From an uncultured Pelagibacteraceae bacterium (GTDB lineage: Bacteria > Pseudomonadota > Alphaproteobacteria > Pelagibacterales > Pelagibacteraceae): 64,000 nt of DNA. The notes below the pieces were generated by a model that did no database searches, was not told the DNA's origin, and saw nothing but the letters and a program-made list of their open reading frames with translations. Every line of letters begins with the position of its first letter. The first letter of the stretch is position 1. Positions 1 to 8,503 of the stretch are shown here, in pieces. Location: positions 1 through 64,000 of the forward strand of contig CACFIH010000003.1 in assembly GCA_902566365.1 (NCBI GenBank). Reading direction: 5' to 3'. The position numbers and the translations under genes are program-made.

Positions 1-1
1 T

Positions 2-226
2 AAAACTCTTAACAATTTAAATGATAAACTCAAAAAAAAACTTTCACTTCTACCTGCACTCCATTTGTATGATAATAAAAATTACTATAGATCTATAAAG
101 TTTATTATTGGTAATAATGTATATGTTCAAAAAAAATATATTTTGATTAAATACATGATAAAAAGATATCCATTATTAATACCAGTATTAATAGGCCAAT
201 TTTTGAGAGGTAAATATTTTATTTAA
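2..226 (+). CDS. C-terminal fragment of an unidentified protein
   Basis: An open frame runs from the window edge to a TAA at 224-226 and gives the last 74 residues of a protein whose start lies outside the window. The visible part is Lys/Tyr/Ile-rich and ends in a basic, hydrophobic tail. I recognise no motif. Because it sits just before a lone 5S rRNA gene, a place where SAR11 genomes are known to keep surface-polysaccharide genes, a glycan-related role is possible, but that is inference from position only. Confidence 0.5.
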   Translation, partial: KTLNNLNDKLKKKLSLLPALHLYDNKNYYRSIKFIIGNNVYVQKKYILIKYMIKRYPLLIPVLIGQFLRGKYFI

Positions 227-264
227 TCTATTTACAACAAAAAAAAATGATTCTATAAGTCACT

Positions 265-380
265 GCCTGGTAGTTATTGCGAAAGTGTAATACCCGATCC
301 CATTCCGAACTCGGAAGTCAAGCCTTTCTGCGCCGATGGTACTTTATCTTAAGATATGGAAGAGTAGGGCATTGCCAGGC
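265..380 (+). rRNA. rrf: 5S ribosomal RNA
   Basis: The 116-base segment opens with GCCTGG and closes with the complementary CCAGGC, which forms helix I. It contains the typical bacterial 5S interior, CCCGATCCCATTCCGAACTC, followed by the GGAAGTCAAG arm. No 23S or tRNA gene precedes it in the 264 bases available; a protein-coding tail does instead. In SAR11 the 5S gene is known to be separated from 16S-23S by a hypervariable region, and this arrangement fits that. The ends could be off by one or two bases. Confidence 0.95.
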
Positions 381-440
381 TTTACTAATTAATCTCAACA
401 TATAATAATATATTTTACCTGAAAGTTTTTATTAATTCTC

Positions 441-1883
441 ATGGATAAAAAAATTATATCATTGAAAAATTTTTTAAATTTTTTCTTTTATATCTTTTTA
501 TTTTTTTTAGTTTTTTTACCTTTTTGGTTTAAAAAAAAATTTGGAGAGGTTTATTTAGATCAATTCATATTTCATTTAGAACTTTTATTACAGGGAAATT
601 TAGTCGGAGATGCACAAGTTCAAGAAAGTTTATATAAATGGTCTATAATTACTTCAACATTAGCTACAACATTGTACTTATTCATTAAAAAAAAATATCT
701 AAATAACTTCAACATTTCAAAAAAAAAAGAGACAATATATTTTTTAATATTTGTTTTTTTATCTTTGGGATATAACACAGCTTTTTTTAAAAGCTTAAAC
801 TTTAATGAAAATGATTTTATTGATAAAAACTATGTATTCAATGAGCCTATTAAAATTGAAAATAATAAGCGAAATTTAGTTTTAATTTATGTAGAATCAT
901 TAGATAATTTTTTTTCTGATAAAGAAATATTTGGTGATGACTTATTAAGACCTTTATCAGTTGAAATTTCTAATGGAATTTCAATAGAAAATTTTTATCA
1001 ACTACCTGGCTATTCATTTACAATTAATTCACTTGTATCAACGCAATGTGGTATACCAGCAAAACCCTTGGGTTTTTTTAAAGAAAGTGATCTCAAAAAT
1101 ATTAAAAATTTCTTACCAAATATAAAATGTTTAAGCGATTTTACTAATGATCTTGATTATATAAATATATTTTTAACTTCTGATGAAATAGAAAATTTTG
1201 GTGTTAAATATTTTTTAAATAACCATAATTATCTAGATAAAAATATCTATGATGTAAAAAAATTAAATAAACTTGGATATGAAACATCAAAAAATGCGTG
1301 GAGAGGAACTAAAAATAAATATGGTGGAATGCATGATGATGTATTGTTTGAAGCCTCATTAAATATTATTAATGAAATTAAAAATAACCAAAAACCATTT
1401 TTTTTAACAGTATATACTTTAGATACACATAGTCCAAGAGGTTACCCAAATCAAAATTGTTTAAAATCTAAATTTTCTAATATTAATATAATTAATGATT
1501 TTAATATTAAACACTCAGTAATATGTACAGTTGAAAGTTTAAAACAATTTATACTAAATTTAAGTAATCTTAATGAAGATATTGATATTGTAATATTGGG
1601 AGATCACTCTTATCCTCAAAATTTTAAGACAGAAACAAGTATTTATAATAAATTCATTTTAAGAGAAAAGAAAGTTTTTAATAGATCTAAAATGAATCAT
1701 TTAGATCTTTTTCCTTCCTTATTAAGTTTACTAGGTTATGAAATTAAGGACGGCAGACTTGGACTAGGCTTCAATATATTCAATTCGGTAGACTTGATTT
1801 TTTATAATGAATTTATATTAAATTTAGACAAAAAAATTTCAGGAAAGTCTAAAAAATATTTAAGTTTTTGGAAAAATGATTAA
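441..1883 (+). CDS. membrane-anchored sulfatase/phosphoglycerol-transferase family protein
   Basis: This 480-residue protein starts with a strongly hydrophobic stretch (about residues 8-30) and has two more hydrophobic segments near 70-85 and 98-117. An extracytoplasmic domain of the alkaline-phosphatase/sulfatase fold follows. Visible family marks are VLIYVESLDNFF (metal site region), GMHDDVLFE, TLDTHSP and, near the end, ILGDHSYP, which fits the C-terminal metal-binding motif. LtaS/OpgB-type members move glycerophosphate groups onto glycans or lipids. The last 8 bases overlap the next gene, a GDPD-like protein, suggesting linked glycerophosphate chemistry at the cell surface. The substrate is unknown. 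Confidence 0.75.
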   Translation: MDKKIISLKNFLNFFFYIFLFFLVFLPFWFKKKFGEVYLDQFIFHLELLLQGNLVGDAQVQESLYKWSIITSTLATTLYLFIKKKYLNNFNISKKKETIYFLIFVFLSLGYNTAFFKSLNFNENDFIDKNYVFNEPIKIENNKRNLVLIYVESLDNFFSDKEIFGDDLLRPLSVEISNGISIENFYQLPGYSFTINSLVSTQCGIPAKPLGFFKESDLKNIKNFLPNIKCLSDFTNDLDYINIFLTSDEIENFGVKYFLNNHNYLDKNIYDVKKLNKLGYETSKNAWRGTKNKYGGMHDDVLFEASLNIINEIKNNQKPFFLTVYTLDTHSPRGYPNQNCLKSKFSNINIINDFNIKHSVICTVESLKQFILNLSNLNEDIDIVILGDHSYPQNFKTETSIYNKFILREKKVFNRSKMNHLDLFPSLLSLLGYEIKDGRLGLGFNIFNSVDLIFYNEFILNLDKKISGKSKKYLSFWKND

Positions 1884-2691
1884 AAAAATTTTATATTTAT
1901 TAGTTTTATTTATTCTTATTTTTATGATTTTAGACAAAAAGAATTTTACTTCATTTAATGATTTGAATAGAGATGATAGTAGATTCATTGCACATGCTGG
2001 GGGCGGTTTCAAAGACATAATTTATTCTAACTCAAAAGAGAGTGTGCTCAAAAGTATTGAGAAAGGTTTTAAGTTGATTGAATTAGATCTTTTAGAAACA
2101 TCTGATGGTTTTATTGTTTCAGCTCATGATTGGAAGAGTTTTAAAAAAAATTGCATTGGTTATGACAAAAAAATAGATGATAGTCCAATAACATACCAGC
2201 AGTTTAATGAATGTAATTATCAAATAAATTCAATAAATTTTACAAAATTAAATGAGGAAACAATAAATGAAATTTTTGTTAAGAATCCAGATATATTTTT
2301 ATTAACTGATAAAATAAAAAATTACGAATTATTAAGTAAGAGATTTGACTTCAAAGATAGAATTATACCAGAGACATTTAATATATATGATTATATATTA
2401 ACTAAATTTTATGGCTTCAGTAATTCTATATTTCCATTCAAAAAATATAATTTAATTACAGAAATATTTTTTAATATAAGAATCGTAAATATTAGTTATG
2501 AGGATTTTATAATGAACAAAGAGAGAGTAACAGATCTTTTTAATAAAGGATTGGATATTTATGTATATTCTTCAAATGATAAAATTTTTATCGAAAAATA
2601 TATAAAAAAAAATATAACTGGTGTTTATACAGATTTTTGGAATTTTAATATGAAAAAGTGTGAATCATTAACCAAATGTAGATCTTATTGA
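1876..2691 (+). CDS. glycerophosphodiester phosphodiesterase family protein
   Basis: The 271-residue protein has an N-terminal hydrophobic helix (about residues 3-20). It then has FIAHAGGG, a spaced NSKES, KLIELDLLETSDG and VSAHDW, the order of the catalytic His, Glu/Asp and second His motifs of the GDPD TIM barrel. Its familiar HRG is HAG here. Family members hydrolyse glycerophosphodiesters to glycerol-3-phosphate plus an alcohol. The start codon overlaps the stop of the sulfatase-fold gene (ATGATTAA), so the two are probably co-translated. The membrane anchor suggests action in the periplasm. Confidence 0.75.
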   Translation: MIKKILYLLVLFILIFMILDKKNFTSFNDLNRDDSRFIAHAGGGFKDIIYSNSKESVLKSIEKGFKLIELDLLETSDGFIVSAHDWKSFKKNCIGYDKKIDDSPITYQQFNECNYQINSINFTKLNEETINEIFVKNPDIFLLTDKIKNYELLSKRFDFKDRIIPETFNIYDYILTKFYGFSNSIFPFKKYNLITEIFFNIRIVNISYEDFIMNKERVTDLFNKGLDIYVYSSNDKIFIEKYIKKNITGVYTDFWNFNMKKCESLTKCRSY

Positions 2692-3578
2692 TGGAAAAAA
2701 ATATTATCATAGTAACTGGTGGCGCTGGTTTTGTTGGTTCAAATCTTATTGAATATCTTTTAAAAAAAACAAAAAAAAAGATAATTAGCATAGACAATTA
2801 CTCAACTGGATCAAAAAAAAATCATATTAAAAGTAAAAGAGTAAAATATTTAAAACTAGATACTTCAAAAATAGATAAACTTTTTAGTTATAAAAAAAGA
2901 ATTCATACCATATTTCATTTTGGTGAATTCGCTAGAATTTACCAAAGCTTTAGAAATTTTGATAAATGTTTTGAGTCAAACACGCTTGGAACAAAAGCAA
3001 TTTTTAAATTTTGTTTAGATAATGAAATAAAATTAATTTATTCAGCTACATCAGCAAGCCTAGGTAATAGCGGCAAAGATAAAAGCCTTTCCCCTTATGC
3101 TTTTACAAAAGCAAAAAATTTGGAATTATTAGAAAATTTTAAAAAATGGTTTAATTTCAAATTTGAAGTTATATATTTTTACAATGTTTATGGACCAAGG
3201 CAAATTAAAAAGGGAGAAATGGCAACTGTTATTGGAATATTTGAGGATCTTTATGAAAATAAAAAACCTTTAACTATTGTAAGACCTGGTACTCAGACTA
3301 GAAGGTTTACTCATATTAAAGATACCATTGAAGTTTGTTATGAGGCTTGGAAAAAAAATAGATGTCGTCATTATAGCATTTCCCATAAAAATTCTTTCTC
3401 AATTATTAGTGTTGCAAAAATGTTTGATACAAAAATAGTATATGTAAAATCAAGATTAGGTGAAAGATATGCGTCAGCTTTAACTAAAATTTCTCAAAAT
3501 AATCAAATTATTAGTAAATTTGGAAAAATAAATTTGAAAGATTATATAACATCGTTTATTAAGAATAAAAATTTATGA
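2691..3578 (+). CDS. NAD-dependent sugar-nucleotide epimerase/dehydratase
   Basis: This is an extended short-chain dehydrogenase/reductase. The Rossmann motif TGGAGFVGS lies at residues 8-16, HFGEFA follows beta-4, TSASLG carries the catalytic Ser/Thr region, YAFTKAK is the YxxxK active site, and NVYGPRQ is typical of UDP-glucose 4-epimerase-like enzymes. I chose the ATG at 2691, which shares its A with the TGA of the preceding gene; a TTG one codon earlier is also open. The length (about 295) is near the usual 310-340. It likely prepares an activated sugar for surface glycans. The exact substrate cannot be read. Confidence 0.8.
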   Translation: MEKNIIIVTGGAGFVGSNLIEYLLKKTKKKIISIDNYSTGSKKNHIKSKRVKYLKLDTSKIDKLFSYKKRIHTIFHFGEFARIYQSFRNFDKCFESNTLGTKAIFKFCLDNEIKLIYSATSASLGNSGKDKSLSPYAFTKAKNLELLENFKKWFNFKFEVIYFYNVYGPRQIKKGEMATVIGIFEDLYENKKPLTIVRPGTQTRRFTHIKDTIEVCYEAWKKNRCRHYSISHKNSFSIISVAKMFDTKIVYVKSRLGERYASALTKISQNNQIISKFGKINLKDYITSFIKNKNL

Positions 3579-3700
3579 AAATTAAAAGCTCATTAAAATC
3601 AATAAAAAAAAGAGACCTTAATTCAAAACTTGTTAGAAGAAGAGGAAGAGTTTACGTCATAAATAAAACAAACCCTAAATTCAAAGCTAGACAAAAATAA
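3575..3700 (+). CDS. rpmJ: 50S ribosomal protein L36
   Basis: The 41-residue protein opens [14 protein letters not shown], continues with the basic [11 protein letters not shown] and ends NPKFKARQK, the layout of the longer alphaproteobacterial L36. The four zinc-binding Cys of classical L36 are absent, so this is the zinc-free type. Its ATG overlaps the stop of the epimerase gene by four bases (ATGA). A small oxidase-subunit gene follows 5 bases later. Confidence 0.93.
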   Translation: MKIKSSLKSIKKRDLNSKLVRRRGRVYVINKTNPKFKARQK

Positions 3701-3705
3701 TTTTT

Positions 3706-3816
3706 ATGGATAATCAAGACCATAAAAATACTTGGAACAATTTCACAAAGTTCGTTTTATGGGGAACTGTTGCTGTAATTGTTATTTTAGTTTTAATGGC
3801 ATTATTTTTATTGTAG
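3706..3816 (+). CDS. aa3-type cytochrome c oxidase subunit IV-like small membrane protein
   Basis: This is a 36-residue protein with a short polar N terminus (MDNQDHKNTWNNF) and a single transmembrane helix ending in LVLMALFLL. Size, the N-terminal HxxTWxxF pattern and the position just before the transhydrogenase genes match the alphaproteobacterial subunit IV of aa3 oxidase, which packs against the catalytic subunits in the inner membrane. The other oxidase subunits are not in this window. The identification rests on a short sequence and context. Confidence 0.7.
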   Translation: MDNQDHKNTWNNFTKFVLWGTVAVIVILVLMALFLL

Positions 3817-3822
3817 GTTTTT

Positions 3823-4911
3823 ATGAGAATTGTTTCCATCTCCGAAAATAGGGATAAAGAAAAAAGAATTTCCATAACCCCTGAGACCGCAAAAAAATAT
3901 TTAGCTAATGGATTTGAAGTTTCCTTGTCTGAAAACTATGGAAATCACTTAGGTTTTAAAGATCAAGAATATTTGGATCTGGGTGTTAAAATTGCAAAAG
4001 ATAAAAAAGAATTAATAGAAAGTGGAGACATAGTTATTCAATTAGGAATCTTGTCTAATGAACAGTTGTCAGACTTAAAAGAAAACCAAATACTTATCGG
4101 TGTTTTGGATCCGTTTAAAAATCAAGAAATAATAAATGATCTAAATAAAAAAAAAATTAAATGTTTTTCATTAGAAATGTTGCCAAGAATTACCAGAGCA
4201 CAATCAATGGACATACTTTCTTCACAAGCAAATTTGGCTGGTTATAAAGCAGTGGTAGATTCATTCGCAGAATTTGAAAAAGCAATACCAATGATGATGA
4301 CTGCTGCAGGGACAGTACCAGCAGCTAAAGTTTTAATAGTTGGTGCAGGTGTGGCTGGTTTACAAGCTATTGCTACAGCAAAAAGAATGGGTGCAATTGT
4401 TTATGCAACTGATGTCAGGATGGCATCAAAAGAACAAGTTGAAAGTTTGGGAGGAAAGTTTCTTACAGTTGAGGGTGCTGAAAATTTAGAGACCGAAGGA
4501 GGTTACGCCAAGGAAGCTTCAGAAGATTTTAAAAAAAAACAAGAAGATCTATTGGCAGAAACATTAAAAAAAATTGATATAGTAATATGTACTGCTTTGA
4601 TACCCGGGAAAAAGGCTCCAGTAATTATTAAAGAAGAGATGATTAAAAATATGAATGCTGGTTCAGTTATATATGACTTAGCTGCAATTCAAGGTGGAAA
4701 TAGTGCTCTGACAGAATTAGATAAAGTTATTGAAAAAAATGGAGTTAAAATAATAGGTGAGACAAATATTCTGAATAAATTACCTACTTCAGCATCAAAT
4801 CTTTACTCAAAAAATGTATTTAATTTTGTTTTAAATTTATATGATAAAGAAAATAAAAAAATTAATATTAATTTAGAGGACGAAATTATTGAAAAAACAT
4901 TATTAAAATAA
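3823..4911 (+). CDS. pntAA: NAD(P) transhydrogenase subunit alpha part 1 (NAD-binding domain)
   Basis: This 362-residue soluble domain I of proton-translocating transhydrogenase binds NAD(H) and passes hydride to NADP in domain III. It shows the alanine dehydrogenase/PNT fold: an N-terminal PNT segment, RITRAQSMDILSSQ, then the Rossmann motif VGAGVAGLQA near residues 173-182 and a conserved SNLYSKN end. The alpha subunit is split in two genes, as is usual in alphaproteobacteria; pntAB follows after 4 bases and pntB after 4 more. The complex makes NADPH from NADH using the proton gradient. Confidence 0.97.
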   Translation: MRIVSISENRDKEKRISITPETAKKYLANGFEVSLSENYGNHLGFKDQEYLDLGVKIAKDKKELIESGDIVIQLGILSNEQLSDLKENQILIGVLDPFKNQEIINDLNKKKIKCFSLEMLPRITRAQSMDILSSQANLAGYKAVVDSFAEFEKAIPMMMTAAGTVPAAKVLIVGAGVAGLQAIATAKRMGAIVYATDVRMASKEQVESLGGKFLTVEGAENLETEGGYAKEASEDFKKKQEDLLAETLKKIDIVICTALIPGKKAPVIIKEEMIKNMNAGSVIYDLAAIQGGNSALTELDKVIEKNGVKIIGETNILNKLPTSASNLYSKNVFNFVLNLYDKENKKININLEDEIIEKTLLK

Positions 4912-4915
4912 TTTT

Positions 4916-5218
4916 ATGGAAATAGACCCTTTTATATTTAGACTAAGCATTTTTATTTTATCCATATTTGTTGGATATTATGTTGTCTGGAGCGTTACAC
5001 CCTCTCTTCATACACCATTAATGTCAGTGACAAATGCTATATCCTCAGTAATAATTGTGGGGGCCATTATAGCAGCTTTAGCTGGTTCCTCAGATAAAAT
5101 TTTTGAAACATCTAATGTGTTCGGTTTTTTAGCAATAATATTAGCAGCAGTAAATATTTTTGGTGGTTTTTTAGTAACCCAAAGAATGCTTCAAATGTAT
5201 AAAAAGAAAAAAAAATAA
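4916..5218 (+). CDS. pntAB: NAD(P) transhydrogenase subunit alpha part 2 (membrane)
   Basis: This 100-residue integral membrane piece of the transhydrogenase alpha subunit has three hydrophobic helices (about residues 8-27, 37-58 and 66-88). The motif VGYYVVWSVTPSLHTPLMSV is characteristic, followed by TNAISSVIIVGA, and the end FLVTQRMLQMYKKKKK is also typical. Together with PntB it forms the proton channel. It lies between pntAA and pntB with 4-base gaps, so the three are one operon. Confidence 0.97.
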   Translation: MEIDPFIFRLSIFILSIFVGYYVVWSVTPSLHTPLMSVTNAISSVIIVGAIIAALAGSSDKIFETSNVFGFLAIILAAVNIFGGFLVTQRMLQMYKKKKK

Positions 5219-5222
5219 GAAA

Positions 5223-6617
5223 ATGACACCTAATTTATCAGCATTGTTTTATCTAATATCTGGAATATTGTTTATCTTGGCTCTAAGAGGATTATCTTCA
5301 CCAGAGACTTCTAGGCAAGGAAATTATTTTGGAATTGCAGGTATGACAATTTCAATATTAATCACATTTTTATCTGTAGATAATTTTGGAACAGGATTTA
5401 TTTATGTACTGGTATTTTTGTTAATCGGTGGATCAATAGGAGCATTTATAGCATTTAGAATTCCTATGACTGCAATGCCAGAATTAGTTGCGGGCTTTCA
5501 TAGTCTTGTAGGTTTAGCGGCAGTTTTTGTTGCGATTGCAGCATTCTTAAAACCCGAAGCATTTAATTTAGGAAATATAGGAAATATTAAGTTAGCAAGT
5601 TTAATTGAAATGTCACTTGGAGCATCAATCGGTGCCATCACTTTTTCAGGATCAATAATTGCTTTTTTAAAACTGAGAGGAATTATGTCTGGAGCGCCAA
5701 TAACATTTAAGGGACAGCATTTAATAAATCTTATTTTAGGTGTAGGGATAATTTTTCTGATTTACTATTTGTGCATATCTCAATCTTCTAATGTTTTTTG
5801 GTCACTAGTGATTATTTCTTTTTTAGTTGGAGTGTTATTGATAATTCCAATTGGTGGAGCTGATATGCCAGTGGTTATATCGATGTTAAATTCATATTCT
5901 GGTTGGGCTGCTGCTGGTATTGGCTTTACTCTAGAAAATACAGCGTTAATAATTACTGGAGCGCTCGTTGGCTCATCAGGAGCAATACTTTCTTACATAA
6001 TGTGCAAGGGAATGAATAGATCATTTTTTAATGTTATTCTAGGTGGCTGGGGCGCAACAGATCAAACTTCAACGTCACAAAACAAAGAACAAAAACCAGT
6101 AAAAAATGGCAATGCAGACGACGCTGCTTTTTTAATGAAAAATGCATCTTCAGTAATCATAGTTCCTGGTTATGGAATGGCAGTTGCTCAAGCTCAACAT
6201 GCATTGAGAGAAATGGTGGACTCACTTAAAAAGAATGGAGTAAAAGTTTCTTATGCAATTCATCCAGTGGCTGGTAGAATGCCGGGGCATATGAATGTAT
6301 TATTGGCAGAGGCAAACGTTCCCTACGATGAAGTTTTCGAGCTAGATGAAATAAATAATGATTTCGCCAATTGTGATGTTGCATATGTTATAGGTGCAAA
6401 TGATGTAACTAACCCAGTTGCAAAATCAGATCCCCAAAGCCCAATTTATGGTATGCCAGTTTTGGATGTTGAAAAAAGTAAATCAGTTTTATTCGTAAAA
6501 AGAAGCTTGTCACCTGGATATGCTGGTATTGATAATGATTTATTCTACAGGGATAATACCTTAATGTTATTTGCTGATGCAAAAAAAATGACTGAAGAAA
6601 TAGTAAAAAGCTTGTAA
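5223..6617 (+). CDS. pntB: NAD(P) transhydrogenase subunit beta
   Basis: This 464-residue protein has about eight N-terminal membrane helices (to about residue 270) and a C-terminal NADP-binding domain III. The domain III marks are VPGYGMAVAQAQHALREM, HPVAGRMPGHMNVLLAEA, YVIGANDVTNPVA and the closing RSLSPGYAGIDNDLFY loop that folds over NADP. Length is normal for the family (about 460). It is the third gene of the transhydrogenase operon and is followed after one base by a transaldolase gene. Confidence 0.98.
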   Translation: MTPNLSALFYLISGILFILALRGLSSPETSRQGNYFGIAGMTISILITFLSVDNFGTGFIYVLVFLLIGGSIGAFIAFRIPMTAMPELVAGFHSLVGLAAVFVAIAAFLKPEAFNLGNIGNIKLASLIEMSLGASIGAITFSGSIIAFLKLRGIMSGAPITFKGQHLINLILGVGIIFLIYYLCISQSSNVFWSLVIISFLVGVLLIIPIGGADMPVVISMLNSYSGWAAAGIGFTLENTALIITGALVGSSGAILSYIMCKGMNRSFFNVILGGWGATDQTSTSQNKEQKPVKNGNADDAAFLMKNASSVIIVPGYGMAVAQAQHALREMVDSLKKNGVKVSYAIHPVAGRMPGHMNVLLAEANVPYDEVFELDEINNDFANCDVAYVIGANDVTNPVAKSDPQSPIYGMPVLDVEKSKSVLFVKRSLSPGYAGIDNDLFYRDNTLMLFADAKKMTEEIVKSL

Positions 6618-6618
6618 A

Positions 6619-7311
6619 TTGACTAAAATTTTTTGTGATATTGCTGATATAAATCTAATTAGAATATTTGACAAAAAAAATATTGTAAAAGGTTTTACTA
6701 CTAATCCAAGTTTAATGAGGAAAGCTGGAGCTAAGAATTACAGTGACTATTCTAAGAAGTTATTGAAAATAACAAAAAAACCTGTTTCCTGTGAAGTTTT
6801 TGCAGATGATATAGAAAATATGATTAATCAAGGAAAACAAATAAGTACTTGGGGTAAAAATGTTTATGTAAAGGTACCAATTACTAATTCAAAAGGTAAG
6901 TTTATGGGTAAAGTAATTAAAACTTTAAACCAAAAAAAAATTAAAATGAATATTACTGCAGTTTATACATCAAGACAAACTAAACAAATTTTAAAAAATA
7001 TTGACAAAAAAACTAAAGTAATCATCTCTATTTTTGCTGGAAGAATGGGTGATGCTGGTAAAGATCCCATTCCAGAATTTAAAGAAAGTATAAAAGTTTC
7101 AAAGAACTATAAAAATGTTGAAATTCTTTGGGCAAGTACAAGAGAGGCTTACAACTATATTCAAGCAAAAAAAGTTGGATGTCACATTATTACGATACCA
7201 CCAGCTATAATTAATAAAATAGAGAAATTTGGAAAATCTTTTAATCAGCTTACAATCGATACTGTAAAAGGCTTTTTAATTGATACTAAAAAATCAAAAT
7301 TTAAATTGTAA
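6619..7311 (+). CDS. transaldolase, small (FSA/TalC-like) type
   Basis: The 230-residue length and the opening FCDIADINLIRIF ... GFTTNPSLMRKAG place it in the short transaldolase/fructose-6-phosphate aldolase family. The Schiff-base lysine is K85 in VYVKVPIT. Later family marks are NITAVYTSRQT and ILWASTREAYN. The start is TTG at 6619, one base after the pntB stop, with no ATG until about residue 33, inside the conserved region. It would link the pentose phosphate pool with glycolysis, and a transketolase lies 6 kb away on the other strand. Whether it acts as transaldolase or as aldolase cannot be decided from sequence. Confidence 0.9.
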   Translation: MTKIFCDIADINLIRIFDKKNIVKGFTTNPSLMRKAGAKNYSDYSKKLLKITKKPVSCEVFADDIENMINQGKQISTWGKNVYVKVPITNSKGKFMGKVIKTLNQKKIKMNITAVYTSRQTKQILKNIDKKTKVIISIFAGRMGDAGKDPIPEFKESIKVSKNYKNVEILWASTREAYNYIQAKKVGCHIITIPPAIINKIEKFGKSFNQLTIDTVKGFLIDTKKSKFKL

Positions 7312-7314
7312 AAT

Positions 7315-7391
<77 letters not shown>

Positions 7392-7396
7392 CTATT

Positions 7397-7603
7397 TTAA
7401 ATTCTATTTCTAAGCTTATTAAGCTTTTTTACCCTTTTGATATTTTCTTGAAGAATCCTTTTTTTCTTTTCTGAGGGTTTCTCATAAGTATTTTTTAACT
7501 TTATGATTTTAAAAAAACCGTCTCTTTGAAGCTTTCGTTTTAAGACCCTTAAAGCTTGCTCAATATTATTATCTTTGACTTCTATTTTAATAAACACCTC
7601 CAA
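7397..7603 (-). CDS. rpsU: 30S ribosomal protein S21
   Basis: The protein contains KDNNIEQALRVLKRKLQRDG and later YEKPSEKKKR, which are clear S21 marks. The longest frame starts at TTG 7603. Aligned to other alphaproteobacterial S21, the initiator Met falls on an ATT codon at 7591-7589, which has a perfect GGAGG (7601-7597) five bases upstream. A GTG at 7597 overlaps that Shine-Dalgarno and is unlikely to be used. The true start is therefore uncertain, with ATT a serious candidate. S21 binds the small subunit near the anti-Shine-Dalgarno. Confidence 0.92.
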   Translation of the reverse strand: MEVFIKIEVKDNNIEQALRVLKRKLQRDGFFKIIKLKNTYEKPSEKKKRILQENIKRVKKLNKLRNRI

Positions 7604-7667
7604 AAAAATGAGTGGATAACATTTTTATTATTTTATGTCTATTTAATTTAATCATATTTTAATAAAT

Positions 7668-8237
7668 TTATTGTGATTGCTTAAGTTTTTCTTTTTCTTT
7701 TTTCTCTCTTTTTATTCTTCTTTCAGCTTTTTCTATAGCTTCAACTAAATCTTTTTGTGTAAATAAATTTAAAGCTACAGGATCTTTGGGTGTTAAATTA
7801 TTGTAATTCCAATAGCTTTTATTTCTAATTGAAGTCACTGAGTTCTTTGTGATGCCCACTAATCTTGCAATTTGTGAGTCTTTTAGGATATTATGTTGTT
7901 TTAATAACCATAAAGCAGAATCTGGTTTGTCCTGTCGTTTAGATAATGGGATATATTTCTTTATTTTATTTTCTGTATTAGATATCTCAATATCCCTACT
8001 TTTAATTTCTAAAGGTCTATTTTCATCTTTTGAAGATAATTCAATCTCTTCCCTAGATAATTGACCTGAGATTATTGGATTATAAGCTTTTATTCCCTTT
8101 GCCACTTCTCCATCAGCAATACCTTGAACTTCAACTTCATGAAGTTTACAAAAATCTGCAATCTGTTTGAAAGTCAATGTTGTATTTTCAACAAGCCACA
8201 CAGCTGTTGCCATTGGCATTAAAGGTGCATTAGACAT
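7668..8237 (-). CDS. trcR: TrcR-like cell cycle transcriptional regulator (DUF1013)
   Basis: The 189-residue protein starts MSNAPLMPMATAVWLVENT, the near-invariant opening of the alphaproteobacterial DUF1013 family. It has two helix-turn-helix-like segments, TLTFKQIADFCKLH near residue 20 and DSQIARLVGITKNSV near 120, plus a Lys/Glu-rich tail. In Caulobacter the family is described as the cell-cycle regulator TrcR. It is translationally coupled to rpmE, whose stop lies directly before this start. DNA targets in SAR11 are not known to me. Confidence 0.85.
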   Translation of the reverse strand: MSNAPLMPMATAVWLVENTTLTFKQIADFCKLHEVEVQGIADGEVAKGIKAYNPIISGQLSREEIELSSKDENRPLEIKSRDIEISNTENKIKKYIPLSKRQDKPDSALWLLKQHNILKDSQIARLVGITKNSVTSIRNKSYWNYNNLTPKDPVALNLFTQKDLVEAIEKAERRIKREKKEKEKLKQSQ

Positions 8238-8468
8238 CTAATTTTTTTTTTCTGATTTGAAATTTTGAAATTTTTTATTGAATTTACTTATCCTACCTTT
8301 ATCCATTAACTTTTGTTTTCCACCAGTCCATGCAGCATGTGATTTAGGATCAATTTCAAGTTTTAATATATCTCCCTCAGCTCCCCAAGTTGATTTTGTT
8401 TCAAATTGTGATCCATCTGTCATTTCAACTTTGATTGTATGGTAGTCAGGATGTATCTTTTTTTTCAT
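8238..8468 (-). CDS. rpmE: 50S ribosomal protein L31
   Basis: This 76-residue protein opens [19 protein letters not shown] and has [23 protein letters not shown], the L31 pattern. It lacks the CxxC zinc cysteines, so it is the zinc-independent form. It starts at ATG 8468, which is preceded by a 35-base gap from suhB on the same strand, and its stop abuts the trcR start. Confidence 0.95.
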   Translation of the reverse strand: MKKKIHPDYHTIKVEMTDGSQFETKSTWGAEGDILKLEIDPKSHAAWTGGKQKLMDKGRISKFNKKFQNFKSEKKN

Positions 8469-8503
8469 GACGAGATTTATAACAAATGAATTTTTTAAAA
8501 CAA

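Noticed and set aside
7849-8064. Plus-strand frames opposite trcR, pgk, gap, ftsH, dxs, ppdK and others
   Set aside because: They mirror conserved genes on the other strand, have no family motifs and no ribosome-binding sites.
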